From the NCBI RefSeq assembly GCF_039595935.1, contig NZ_JBCNKR010000006.1, forward strand, positions 1,240,001-1,304,000: DNA of 64,000 bases. Reading direction: 5' to 3'. Below, in pieces: positions 1 to 7,849 of this stretch (position 1 is its first letter; each line of letters begins with the position of its first letter). Under the pieces are notes generated by a model, which was not told the origin of the DNA, made no database searches, and saw only the letters and a list, made by a program, of their open reading frames with translations. Made by a program: the position numbers and the translations under genes. Origin of the DNA: Flavobacterium sp. (lineage in GTDB: Bacteria; Bacteroidota; Bacteroidia; Flavobacteriales; Flavobacteriaceae).

Positions 1-144
1 CCATTTAGTTTTTGGAACAACGGTATTGTTGACAGCAACGGCGATTCCGTTTTGCTTGTGCGGAATTTCGAGATCGAGCAATGATTGAACGCTTAGCGAT
101 TCAGCATTGAATTTTTTAGTTTGTTGATTGATTTTTAGTTCCAT
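1..144 (-). CDS. thiS: ThiS sulfur carrier protein (C-terminal part cut off by window edge)
   Basis: The visible 48 residues start MELKINQQTKKF and continue through NGIAVAVNNTVVPKTKW, the typical N-terminal half of a ThiS ubiquitin-like sulfur carrier. ThiS is thiocarboxylated on its C-terminal Gly-Gly and donates sulfur to the thiazole moiety of thiamine. The Gly-Gly tail lies beyond the window. The ATG at 142-144 is chosen because the family's first beta strand begins immediately after it. The TPP riboswitch upstream on the same strand independently supports a thiamine function. ThiS normally heads a thi operon in this phylum, so more thi genes are expected to the left of the window. Confidence 0.88.
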   Translation of the reverse strand, partial: MELKINQQTKKFNAESLSVQSLLDLEIPHKQNGIAVAVNNTVVPKTKW

Positions 145-211
145 TCCTTTTCAAGTTTAGTGTATAGATACACATTAGGAATGGCTGCAATTCACGCATA
201 GAAATGCGCTT

Positions 212-303
212 AAGAAGTCATCTTACTTTTCCCTACGCTAGTATGAACTAGATCAGGTTCAGAGGGTAAAATCTCAGCCTGCATGTTGCAGACACCCCTA
301 AAG
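212..303 (-). promoter_or_regulatory. TPP (THI-box) riboswitch
   Basis: Read on the minus strand, the segment contains the conserved thi-box elements in order: TAGGGGTGTC near 302, CTGAGATTTTACCCTCTGAA around 261-280, CCTGATCTAGTTCATACTAG around 238-257, and GCGTAGGGAA just after. These are the P1-P5 core elements of the TPP riboswitch. It sits about 70 bases upstream of thiS, so thiamine pyrophosphate binding should reduce thiS operon expression. The exact 3' limit of the expression platform was not resolved; the segment from 145 to 211 probably contains it. Confidence 0.95.
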
Positions 304-310
304 TGTGAAG

Positions 311-318
311 CAAATGTA
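311..318 (-). promoter_or_regulatory. Promoter -7 element for the TPP riboswitch/thiS transcript
   Basis: The minus strand reads TACATTTG, a match to the Bacteroidetes -7 consensus TAnnTTTG. It lies just upstream of the first riboswitch bases, so transcription would start near 305 and the RNA would begin directly with the aptamer. No convincing TTG -33 element was found at the usual spacing. Confidence 0.6.
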
Positions 319-407
319 ATAAAATTTAGTTTGAAAGTTTAAAGTTTCAGGTTTCAAGTTAAAAAAAACTGAAAACTAGCACTGAAAACTAGGACTGTGA
401 CTGGAAA

Positions 408-968
408 CTATTTTTTTCGCGTAAAGCAGTCTTCGATATGATCGTTGACCATTCCGGTGGCCTGCATGTGAGCGTATATAACGGTTGAACCGACAAATTT
501 GAAACCTCGTTTTTTTAAATCTTTGCTAATTGCATCAGAAATTGGCGTTGTCGCCGGAACGTCTTTTAAAGTTTTTGGATTGTTGATAATAGGTTTTCCT
601 CCTGTGAAATTCCAGATATAATCAGAGAAAGTTCCAAATTCTTCCTGAACTTTCATAAAGGCCTGAGCGTTTGTAACAGCAGATTTAATTTTTAAGCTAT
701 TCCGGATAATGCCGGTGTTTTGCATCAGTTCTTCGATTTTGTTTTCAGAATAATTGGCCATTTTTTTATAATCAAAATTATCAAAAGCCGCTCTGAAGTT
801 TTCTCTTTTGTTTAAAATCGTAATCCAGCTCAGTCCGGCCTGAAAGGTTTCTAAAATTAAAAATTCAAAAATAGTGGGATCGTCGTAAACAGGTTTACCC
901 CATTCTTCGTCATGATACTTTTTATATAAATCGCTGGCAGCACACCAGCCGCATCTTATTGGTTCCAT
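408..968 (-). CDS. tag: DNA-3-methyladenine glycosylase I
   Basis: Tag removes 3-methyladenine from alkylated DNA by base excision. The 186-residue protein begins MEPIRCGWC and has the family's conserved zinc-binding Cys/His set: C6 and H19 near the N-terminus and H177 and C181 in the C-terminal HIEDC. The stretch with HDEEWGKPVYDD and FEFLILETFQAGLSW is also typical. It is full length for the family. It starts 15 bases after the stop of the upstream transporter gene on the same strand, so the two probably form an operon, though their functions are unrelated. Confidence 0.95.
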   Translation of the reverse strand: MEPIRCGWCAASDLYKKYHDEEWGKPVYDDPTIFEFLILETFQAGLSWITILNKRENFRAAFDNFDYKKMANYSENKIEELMQNTGIIRNSLKIKSAVTNAQAFMKVQEEFGTFSDYIWNFTGGKPIINNPKTLKDVPATTPISDAISKDLKKRGFKFVGSTVIYAHMQATGMVNDHIEDCFTRKK

Positions 969-983
969 TAGTCAAAGATTAAT

Positions 984-1649
984 TTAGGATGATTTATTAG
1001 CAGGATCCTCGTCTAAATATTTTTTAATTAAATGATGACCTAAATAAATCGCAGGCGTAAGTACAATAGCAATTGATAATTTAAAAGTATATCCAACTAA
1101 ACCGGAAGAAATAAAAGTTTTAAAATCAATTTTTCCGGGAAGCCAGAATGCAATTCCCAAAACTATAAAAGAATCAAACAATTGTGATATAACAGTAGAT
1201 CCGGTTGTTCTCAGCCATATTTTTTTATGTCCGGTGCGGTTTCTGAAAAACCAAAAAACACTAACATCAATTAACTGCGAAACCATAAAAGCAATTATAC
1301 TTCCTACGATAATCCACATACTTTGCCCAAAAACAGCCTCAAACTGTTGGTCATTAACCGGGCTGATTCCTTTTGCGGCGGGTATTACAATGGCCATAAA
1401 TAAAATCAGGAAAGCGTATGCAATTAAGCATGCTGTAATAAACGAAAGTTTTTTTACGCCTTTTTCACCAAAATATTCGTTGATTAAATCTGTGGTTAGA
1501 AAAACAATGGGCCAGGGCAAAATTCCTATACTCATTACAAAAGGTCCAATCTGGATTAATTTTCCTCCAATAAGCTCAGCCACAACGGCATTCGTTATAA
1601 ATATTCCTGCCAGGATTACAAAAACAATTTCTTTTCGGGTTTTAAACAT
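984..1649 (-). CDS. yhhQ: Queuosine precursor transporter (VUT/YhhQ family)
   Basis: A 221-residue integral membrane protein with about six hydrophobic helices. It carries the family signature around WPIVFLTTDLINEYFG (about residues 46-61) and ends with a charged cytoplasmic tail. YhhQ-type proteins import queuosine precursors such as preQ0 and preQ1 or the queuine base; which one is used here cannot be read from sequence. It is the first gene of a two-gene unit with tag. A queG gene for the last step of queuosine synthesis lies at 45876-46802, which fits salvage and synthesis in the same organism. A minus-strand TAAATTTG at 1672-1679 is a likely promoter element. Confidence 0.9.
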   Translation of the reverse strand: MFKTRKEIVFVILAGIFITNAVVAELIGGKLIQIGPFVMSIGILPWPIVFLTTDLINEYFGEKGVKKLSFITACLIAYAFLILFMAIVIPAAKGISPVNDQQFEAVFGQSMWIIVGSIIAFMVSQLIDVSVFWFFRNRTGHKKIWLRTTGSTVISQLFDSFIVLGIAFWLPGKIDFKTFISSGLVGYTFKLSIAIVLTPAIYLGHHLIKKYLDEDPANKSS

Positions 1650-1671
1650 CTTATTTTGGTTAATGATGTTT

Positions 1672-1679
1672 CAAATTTA
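1672..1679 (-). promoter_or_regulatory. Promoter -7 element for the yhhQ-tag unit
   Basis: The minus strand reads TAAATTTG, matching TAnnTTTG, 22 bases upstream of the yhhQ start codon. No TTG was seen at the usual distance, so this is a partial promoter match. Confidence 0.5.
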
Positions 1680-1718
1680 AGCTATTTCTTCAAATCATCG
1701 AAATAGATAGTTGTTGAT

Positions 1719-1748
1719 TTGAAGTTTGCTTTTGATTGGTTAATTTTG
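1719..1748 (+). promoter_or_regulatory. Promoter of the M3 peptidase gene
   Basis: TTG at 1719-1721, a 19-base spacer, then TAATTTTG at 1741-1748 match both halves of the Bacteroidetes sigma-A promoter. The start codon follows at 1797, giving a leader of about 40 bases. Confidence 0.65.
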
Positions 1749-1796
1749 GGATTCAGTCGTTGTTGAAAAACCCGATAGAAATTAATATACTTTATT

Positions 1797-3860
1797 ATGA
1801 AAAAACAAATTGATTTAGATAATCCGCTGCTTCTGGAATGGTCAGGACCTTATGGAGGAGTTCCGGATTTTACAAAATATAGAATTTCTGATTTTAAGCC
1901 AGCGATTGAATTTGCTATTCAGGAAAAACTAGATGAGATTCAGGTTATAGCAAATAATCCTGCAGAACCTACTTTTGACAATACAATTAAAGCTTTAGAA
2001 CTTTCAGGTGAGAAATTAGATCGCATTCATGCCGTTTATGGAATTTACAGATCGAATTTAAGCGGTGCAGAGTTTAATGCTGTAGACACAGAAATGTCGC
2101 CAAAACTAGCCGAAATCAGTGATCAGTTATATCAAAACGAAAAGTTGTTTTTGAGAATTGAAAAATTATACAAATCTGGCGAAAGTAAAAAGTTAACCGA
2201 TGAGCAGCAGCGTGTTCTCTGGCTTTATTACACAGATTTTGTTCGCGAGGGAGCAGAATTAAAAGAAGAAGAAAAAAAGAGGGTTGCAGGAATCAATCAG
2301 CAGCTAGCTGGGCTTTTTACGCTTTTCAGTCAAAAATTACTGGCTGAAGAAAACGGACAGTATTTAGAATTAAAAACAGAAGAGGATTTAGATGGTTTGC
2401 CGGAAGAATTTAAAAACGCTGCAATTGCTGAAGCCAAAGAAAGAAATCTTTCAGTTTTGGCATGTATAGGAAATACAAGGTCTTCGATTGAACCTTTTTT
2501 GACTTTTTCTAATAAGAGAAATTTAAGAGAAAAAGCTTTCGATATTTTTGTAAAAAGAGGGGATAATGGAAATGAAAATGATACGAATAGCACACTTGTT
2601 TCTATCTTGCAATTAAGAGCGGAAAAGGCAAAAATATTGGGATTTAAGAATTTTGCCGAGTGGAGTTTGTCTAACAAAATGGCGAAAGATCCGCAGAGAA
2701 CATTAGATTTAATGGAGTCGGTTTGGAAACCTGCCGTAGAAAAAGTAAAAAATGATGTAAAAGCTATGCAGGAAATGGTAGAGCAGGAGGGTGAAAATTT
2801 TAAAATTCAGCCTTGGGATTACCGTTACTATGCCGAAAAAGTTCGAAAAGCCAAATATGATCTGGACCAGAATGAAATAAAACAATATTTACAGCTGGAA
2901 AATCTTCGAGAAGGAATGTTCTGGACAGCAGGTGAGTTGTTTGATTTAGATTTCAAGCAATTATTTGATGTTCCGGTTTATCATCAGGATGTTCGGGTTT
3001 GGGAAGTTAGTAATAAAAATACAGGGAAACCTATTGGTTTGTGGTATTTTGATCCATACGCACGCGTTGGGAAACGCTCTGGGGCATGGATGAATTCGCA
3101 CAGAGATCAACAGAAAATAAACGGAAACGTCCTTCCAATCGTTTCTAATAATTGCAATTTTATCAAAGGGAATGCTGATGAACCGGTTTTAATTTCGTGG
3201 GATGATGCTACGACCTTATTTCACGAGTTTGGGCATGCGCTTCATGGTTTGTGTTCTAATGTTACTTACCCAAGTCTTTCGGGAACTTCGGTGGCAAGAG
3301 ATTATGTAGAATTTCCGTCACAATTACTGGAACACTGGCTTGCCACTCCGGAGGTGTTAAACAAGTTTGCACTGCATTATAAAACCAATCAGCCTTTGTC
3401 GCAGTCATTAGTCGAAAGAATAGATAAAGCTGCTAATTTTAATGAAGGTTTTGCAACTGTTGAAACCATTTCGAGTTCTTTTGTAGATATGAAACTGCAT
3501 TTAACAACAGAAACAATTAATCCGCATAAATTTGAAAAGCAGGTTTTAGAAGAAATCAATATGCCTTCAGAAATCGTAATGCGACATAGAATTCCACAAT
3601 TTGCGCATATTTTTTCTAGTGATGGTTATGCTGCTGGATATTACAGTTATTTATGGGCAGATGTGATTAATGCAGATGCTTATGAAGCATTTTTAGAAGG
3701 AAACGGACCTTATGATAAAAAAGTTGCCGAACGTCTTTTAAAAACAGTTTTAAGCGTTGGAAATACTGTAGATAATGAAAAAATGTATGAAGATTTTAGG
3801 GGACATGCTCCAAAATCAGATGCTTTGATGCGTGCGAGAAATTTTCCAGTCGAAAACTAA
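1797..3860 (+). CDS. M3 family zinc metallopeptidase (peptidyl-dipeptidase Dcp / oligopeptidase A type)
   Basis: A 687-residue thimet-oligopeptidase family enzyme that cleaves short peptides. The zinc site HEFGH is at residues 476-480 (context LFHEFGHALHG), and the third ligand should be the Glu in NFNEGFATVE about 60 residues later. No signal peptide is evident: the protein begins MKKQIDLDNPLLLEW, so a cytoplasmic location in peptide recycling is likely. The length fits bacterial Dcp/OpdA. The gene stands alone with its own promoter and ends at a bidirectional terminator shared with tsf. Dcp versus OpdA activity cannot be decided from the sequence. Confidence 0.93.
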   Translation: MKKQIDLDNPLLLEWSGPYGGVPDFTKYRISDFKPAIEFAIQEKLDEIQVIANNPAEPTFDNTIKALELSGEKLDRIHAVYGIYRSNLSGAEFNAVDTEMSPKLAEISDQLYQNEKLFLRIEKLYKSGESKKLTDEQQRVLWLYYTDFVREGAELKEEEKKRVAGINQQLAGLFTLFSQKLLAEENGQYLELKTEEDLDGLPEEFKNAAIAEAKERNLSVLACIGNTRSSIEPFLTFSNKRNLREKAFDIFVKRGDNGNENDTNSTLVSILQLRAEKAKILGFKNFAEWSLSNKMAKDPQRTLDLMESVWKPAVEKVKNDVKAMQEMVEQEGENFKIQPWDYRYYAEKVRKAKYDLDQNEIKQYLQLENLREGMFWTAGELFDLDFKQLFDVPVYHQDVRVWEVSNKNTGKPIGLWYFDPYARVGKRSGAWMNSHRDQQKINGNVLPIVSNNCNFIKGNADEPVLISWDDATTLFHEFGHALHGLCSNVTYPSLSGTSVARDYVEFPSQLLEHWLATPEVLNKFALHYKTNQPLSQSLVERIDKAANFNEGFATVETISSSFVDMKLHLTTETINPHKFEKQVLEEINMPSEIVMRHRIPQFAHIFSSDGYAAGYYSYLWADVINADAYEAFLEGNGPYDKKVAERLLKTVLSVGNTVDNEKMYEDFRGHAPKSDALMRARNFPVEN

Positions 3861-3870
3861 TAAGAATAAA

Positions 3871-3903
3871 AAAAGCCCGAATAAATACATATTCGGGCTT
3901 TTT
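3871..3903. terminator. Bidirectional intrinsic terminator between the peptidase gene and tsf
   Basis: A perfect inverted repeat AAAAGCCCGAAT / ATTCGGGCTTTT with an 8-base loop, flanked by A and T runs on the two sides, sits between two convergent genes. It can stop transcription from either direction. Confidence 0.92.
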
Positions 3904-3923
3904 AATATTGAAAAAATAATATA

Positions 3924-4886
3924 TTAACCTAAAGTAACTCTTTTGAAACCTGTAATTTCAACATTGAATCCTTTTACGTAATCACCAACTTTTTTACTAT
4001 CATCTTTGATGAAGTTTTGATCAAGTAAAGCTTTTTCCTGATCTAAAGTAGTGTTGTCAGAAATGAAACGTTGAACTTTTCCTGGAAGGATTTTGTCCCA
4101 GATTTGCTCTGGTTTACCTTCAGCTTTTAATTCAGCTTTAGCATCTTCTTCAGCTTGTTTGATAACTTCAGGAGTTAATTGAGAGAAAGAGATGTATTTA
4201 GGAACATTTTTCAAAGTTTTTCCTAAACGTTTTGCTTCTTCATTGTCTTTTTCGATTACAGCAATACGAGCAGCAAGTTCAGATTCAACGAAAGCAGGAT
4301 CAAAATCTTTGTAAGATAAAGTATCAGCTCCCATAGAAGCAACTTGCATAGAGATGTCTTTTGTTAAAGCTTCAGCGTTTGCAACTGGAGCAGAAATTGC
4401 AGTTAAAGCAGCAATTTTATTAACGTGAACATAAGATCCAACGTAAGCACCTTCTAAAATTTCAAAACCACCGATTTCGATTTTTTCACCGATAACACCA
4501 GTTTGCTCGATTAATTTCTCAGCAACAGTGATTCCGTTGAAATCAGAAGCTAATAATTCTTCTTTTGTAGAGAAGTTGATAGCTCTTTCTACTAAATCTT
4601 TAGCTAAAGCAACGAAAGCTTCGTTTTTACCTACGAAGTCAGTTTCGCAGTTTAAAGTGATGATAGCTCCTTTAGTGTTGTCAGCATTGATAAAAGAAAC
4701 AGCAGCTCCTTCAGCAGACTCACGGTCAGAACGGTTAGCAGCAACTTTTTGTCCTTTTTCTCTAAGGATTTGTATCGCTTTGTCGAAATCTCCTTCAGCT
4801 TCAACTAAAGCTTTTTTACAGTCCATCATTCCGGCACCTGTAGATTGTCTTAATTTATTTACGTCTGCAGCAGTAATTGTTGACAT
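3924..4886 (-). CDS. tsf: Elongation factor Ts
   Basis: EF-Ts exchanges GDP for GTP on EF-Tu. The 320-residue protein starts MSTITAADVNKLRQ and has the N-terminal UBA-like helix region with STGAGMMDCKKAL and the core contact motif around NCETDFVGKNE. An in-frame ATG exists 18 codons upstream, but the extra residues would be MGFKRWNFLLL-type sequence not seen in the family, so the start at 4884-4886 is preferred. It is the last gene of the rplM-rpsI-rpsB-tsf cluster and lies 140 bases after rpsB. That gap is AT-rich and holds a short direct repeat of TTTGGAATTT. Confidence 0.97.
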   Translation of the reverse strand: MSTITAADVNKLRQSTGAGMMDCKKALVEAEGDFDKAIQILREKGQKVAANRSDRESAEGAAVSFINADNTKGAIITLNCETDFVGKNEAFVALAKDLVERAINFSTKEELLASDFNGITVAEKLIEQTGVIGEKIEIGGFEILEGAYVGSYVHVNKIAALTAISAPVANAEALTKDISMQVASMGADTLSYKDFDPAFVESELAARIAVIEKDNEEAKRLGKTLKNVPKYISFSQLTPEVIKQAEEDAKAELKAEGKPEQIWDKILPGKVQRFISDNTTLDQEKALLDQNFIKDDSKKVGDYVKGFNVEITGFKRVTLG

Positions 4887-5026
4887 AATATTTTGAATTT
4901 TTAATGTTAAAAGTAAAAAATTCCATCTTTTAAATCCCAAACTCCAATTTTAATAAATTATCAACATAACGTTTTTAATTTTGTATTTGGATTTTGGAAT
5001 TTAAAATTTGGAATTTAAATTTTGAT

Positions 5027-5797
5027 TTATTCTTCAGTTTCAGTTGCAGGAGCAGCTTCAGCTTCAACAGCAGGAGCTTCTTCAGCAGCTTCAACTTCTT
5101 TCTCAGCACCTCTGTCAGAAAGACCTTCGATTACTGCAGTAGTCACTAAAGATAAAATTTTGTCAATTGATTTAGAAGCGTCATCATTTGCAGGAATCAC
5201 GTAATCAACCTCTCTTGGGTCAGAATTCGTATCAACCATTGCGAAAACTGGAATGTTTAATTTTTGAGCTTCTTTTATTGCGATGTGTTCAGCTTTGATA
5301 TCTACTACGAACAATGCTGCAGGTAGTCTAGACATATCAGCAATTGAACCTAAGTTTTTCTCTAATTTAGCACGAAGACGATCAACTTGTAAACGCTCTT
5401 TTTTAGATAAAGTGTTGAAAGTACCATCTTTCTTCATTTTATCGATAGAAGACATTTTTTTAACTGCCTTTCTGATAGTTACGAAGTTAGTCAACATACC
5501 ACCTGGCCATCTTTCAGTGATGTAAGGCATGTTTGCAGCTTTTGCTTTATCAGCAACGATGTCTTTTGCTTGTTTTTTGGTAGCTACGAATAAGATTTTT
5601 CTACCTGATGCAGCGATTTTTTTCAAAGCTTCGTTAGCTTCTTCAATTTTAGCTGCAGTTTTATATAGATTGATAATGTGAATACCATTACGCTCCATAT
5701 AAATGTAAGGAGCCATGTTTGGATCCCATTTTCTAGTCATGTGTCCGAAGTGAACACCTGCTTCTAGTAATTCTTTTACTTCTATTTTGTTTGCCAT
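5027..5797 (-). CDS. rpsB: 30S ribosomal protein S2
   Basis: S2 joins the small subunit late and is needed for mRNA binding. The 256-residue protein starts MANKIEVKELLEAGVHFGH and contains the typical RKILFVATKKQAKD and PREVDYVIPANDDA stretches. The tail from about residue 232 is Ala/Glu-rich and likely disordered. The 175-base gap to rpsI upstream is unusually long for the cluster and contains small hairpins (for example TCCTA/TAGGA at about 5880-5895). It may be an untranslated leader with its own promoter or an S2 control site, but no known leader motif was recognised. Confidence 0.97.
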   Translation of the reverse strand: MANKIEVKELLEAGVHFGHMTRKWDPNMAPYIYMERNGIHIINLYKTAAKIEEANEALKKIAASGRKILFVATKKQAKDIVADKAKAANMPYITERWPGGMLTNFVTIRKAVKKMSSIDKMKKDGTFNTLSKKERLQVDRLRAKLEKNLGSIADMSRLPAALFVVDIKAEHIAIKEAQKLNIPVFAMVDTNSDPREVDYVIPANDDASKSIDKILSLVTTAVIEGLSDRGAEKEVEAAEEAPAVEAEAAPATETEE

Positions 5798-5973
5798 TTT
5801 TGTACTAGTTTACGTTCTGTTGATTAGCAATGTGTGAATGGCGATTTCTCTGGCTTCATACATTTAGATGCTAAACTATATCCTACCTCGATAGGAGAGC
5901 AACAATAACTGTGTTTTTTAATTTCAATAAATAATTGATAATGTCTTGCCCCATCTGAACAAGACAGGTAATA

Positions 5974-6360
5974 TTAACGTTTAGAGAACTGGAATCTCTT
6001 ACGAGCTTTCTTCTGACCGAATTTCTTACGTTCAACCATTCTTGGGTCTCTTGTTAATAAACCTTCTGGTTTAAGGATTCCTCTGTTTTCAGCGTTAACT
6101 TCACACATTACGCGTGCTAATGCCATTCTTACAGCTTCTGCCTGACCAGTTGTACCACCTCCGTAAACGTTTACTTTTACATCAAAGTTGTTTACGTTTT
6201 CTGTCATAGACAATGGTTGTAAAACTTTGTACTGTAAAGTTGCAGTTGGAAAGTAAGTTGCGAATTCTTTTTTGTTTACAGTGATGTTTCCAGTTCCTTC
6301 AGAAACGTATACACGTGCAACAGCGGTTTTTCTTCTACCGATTTTGTGAATAACTCCCAT
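5974..6360 (-). CDS. rpsI: 30S ribosomal protein S9
   Basis: A 128-residue protein with the S9 hallmarks: IGRRKTAVARVYV near the N-terminus, YGGGTTGQAEAVRMALAR in the middle, and the basic tail ending FQFSKR that reaches toward the ribosomal P site. Its start codon overlaps the rplM stop codon by one base (TAATG on the minus strand), so translation of L13 and S9 is probably coupled. Confidence 0.98.
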   Translation of the reverse strand: MGVIHKIGRRKTAVARVYVSEGTGNITVNKKEFATYFPTATLQYKVLQPLSMTENVNNFDVKVNVYGGGTTGQAEAVRMALARVMCEVNAENRGILKPEGLLTRDPRMVERKKFGQKKARKRFQFSKR

Positions 6361-6815
6361 TACTTAAGATCATTTAGGTTAACAGTTCTAGGTTTTTGAG
6401 CTCCGTGAGTGTGCTCAGATCCTACAACAACATTTAGATTTCTAAAAAGTTCAGCACCTAATTTGTTTTTAGGTAACATACCTTTTACAGCTTTTTCTAC
6501 TAATGCAGCTGGATTTTTAGCTTGTAATACTTTAGCAGTTAAAGTTCTTTGTCCTCCTGGGTAACCTGTATGACGCATGTAAATTTTGTCATTCATTTTT
6601 GTACCTGTAAGGTTAATTTTTTCTGAGTTGATAACAATTACGTTATCTCCACAGTCAACGTGCGGTGTGTAACTTGGCTTGTACTTACCTCTTAAGATCA
6701 TCGCAACCTTTGAAGCAAGACGTCCTAAGTTATGACCTTCTGCATCAACAACAATCCACTCTTTAGTTACAGTGGCTTTGCTAGCTGAAATTGTCTTGTA
6801 GCTTAATGCGTCCAT
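6360..6815 (-). CDS. rplM: 50S ribosomal protein L13
   Basis: A 151-residue protein with the L13 signature around VDAEGHNLGRLASKVAMIL and GMLPKNKLG. It heads the rplM-rpsI-rpsB-tsf cluster. A two-part promoter (TTG-N19-TACTTTTG) lies just upstream, together with a 7-bp hairpin at 6839-6858 at the expected 5' end of the mRNA. In E. coli L13 represses its own operon, so the hairpin could be a control element, but this is only inferred from position. Confidence 0.98.
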   Translation of the reverse strand: MDALSYKTISASKATVTKEWIVVDAEGHNLGRLASKVAMILRGKYKPSYTPHVDCGDNVIVINSEKINLTGTKMNDKIYMRHTGYPGGQRTLTAKVLQAKNPAALVEKAVKGMLPKNKLGAELFRNLNVVVGSEHTHGAQKPRTVNLNDLK

Positions 6816-6858
6816 AATATTATTTTAATTAAACATTCCATCCCCAATAAAGGGGATG

Positions 6859-6888
6859 CAAAAGTACAATTAATTATTTTAAAACCAA
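6859..6888 (-). promoter_or_regulatory. Promoter of the rplM-rpsI(-rpsB-tsf) cluster
   Basis: On the minus strand TTG (6886-6888), a 19-base spacer and TACTTTTG (6859-6866) match the Bacteroidetes promoter. Transcription would start near 6853. The inverted repeat CATCCCC/GGGGATG at 6839-6858 overlaps or directly follows the start. Confidence 0.7.
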
Positions 6889-6951
6889 ATACCTGAAAAG
6901 AATATTTTAAATACTGAAAATCAGGCTGTCAGTTTTTATTTTTAAAACCAT

Positions 6952-6986
6952 AAAAAAAGCACCTCTGCATTTTGCTGCAAAGGTGC
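6952..6986 (-). terminator. Intrinsic terminator after the ferritin-like gene pair
   Basis: On the minus strand, GCACCTTTGCA and TGCAGAGGTGC form a stem with one internal mismatch, followed by seven T residues. It lies about 25 bases after the stop codon at 7011. Confidence 0.85.
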
Positions 6987-7010
6987 GTTATTATTTTTAT
7001 TTTTTTTCAG

Positions 7011-7823
7011 TTATACTATAAATAGATTAGCAATATCGACTACTTGTTGTGTCGTAAGAGGCTCATCATAAGCTTCTGATCCTGCTGCAGCACCAAATGC
7101 TGTTGCAGTATTAAATCCTGCCTGCATCGTTACACCTTCGCCATCATAAACAGCCTGAGTTGCGGCGGGCATTCCGGCACCTCTTTCAGCATTAGAGATC
7201 CAGCCTTTTAAACCTCGTAGTCTTCTAACTTCAGAAGCATGTCGGGCTTCAACTGAGTGGATTTGTAATGCTGCTGTTAGTAAATCCGGTGTAGATATTA
7301 AATTGGCAGCCTGACCTTTATAAGCTCTTACGCCTGTATCTTCAAAAGCTTGTGCCAAAGCCAGAAAGGTTGGGTAATCATTAAATGGATCAAATGCTCC
7401 GCCAACAGTAAAATCAAAAGTTGGTTTTGGAACAAAGTTAGCGCTCATTGTACCACCCAATCCGGCAATTAAAAACGAAACGTGATCTGATTCGTGTGCA
7501 GATATTTGTTGGAAAACTTTTAAATCGCGCCCCCCATTTTCTGATGCAGGAATTACTCCAGAGTCTAATGCCATTGCATAAAATTCGTTTTCAAGATATT
7601 CAAGAGTCAATGCAAACTGCAAAGCTCCAATTGGTGTCGCCGGAGTTGGAGTTATGTCTTGTGCAAGCGCTTTATTTGCTATAGCTGATAATCCAAAAGG
7701 GATTGATGCCAGTGCCAGATTTTTTCCAATATTTCCAAACTGTGTAAAACTGTCTCTTCTTGAACCAGTACTTTTCATTAAGCTGTCATCAGTAAAGGTT
7801 TCTATAAATTTTAAAATATTCAT
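7011..7823 (-). CDS. Tat-exported ferritin-like domain protein
   Basis: A 270-residue protein of the ferritin-like (Ferritin_2) family. Residues 21-55 contain a twin-arginine motif (SRRDSFTQFG), a hydrophobic stretch and an Ala-x-Ala cleavage region ending ANKALAQ, so it is probably exported folded by Tat. The four-helix bundle carries likely metal ligands in LEYLENEFY, AHESDHV, AFEDTG and SVEARHAS. Family members are known from desiccation-related and plant PCRAP-like proteins; the reaction is not established. It follows the paralogous gene at 7850-8596 by 26 bases, so the two are co-transcribed. The n-region before the twin arginines is long (about 20 residues). Confidence 0.85.
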   Translation of the reverse strand: MNILKFIETFTDDSLMKSTGSRRDSFTQFGNIGKNLALASIPFGLSAIANKALAQDITPTPATPIGALQFALTLEYLENEFYAMALDSGVIPASENGGRDLKVFQQISAHESDHVSFLIAGLGGTMSANFVPKPTFDFTVGGAFDPFNDYPTFLALAQAFEDTGVRAYKGQAANLISTPDLLTAALQIHSVEARHASEVRRLRGLKGWISNAERGAGMPAATQAVYDGEGVTMQAGFNTATAFGAAAGSEAYDEPLTTQQVVDIANLFIV

Positions 7824-7849
7824 AATTTCTAATTTTTAGCTGGTTAAGA

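Noticed and set aside
1234..1680. 148-codon plus-strand frame opposite the queuosine transporter
   Set aside because: Antisense to a clear membrane-protein gene, with no recognisable product.
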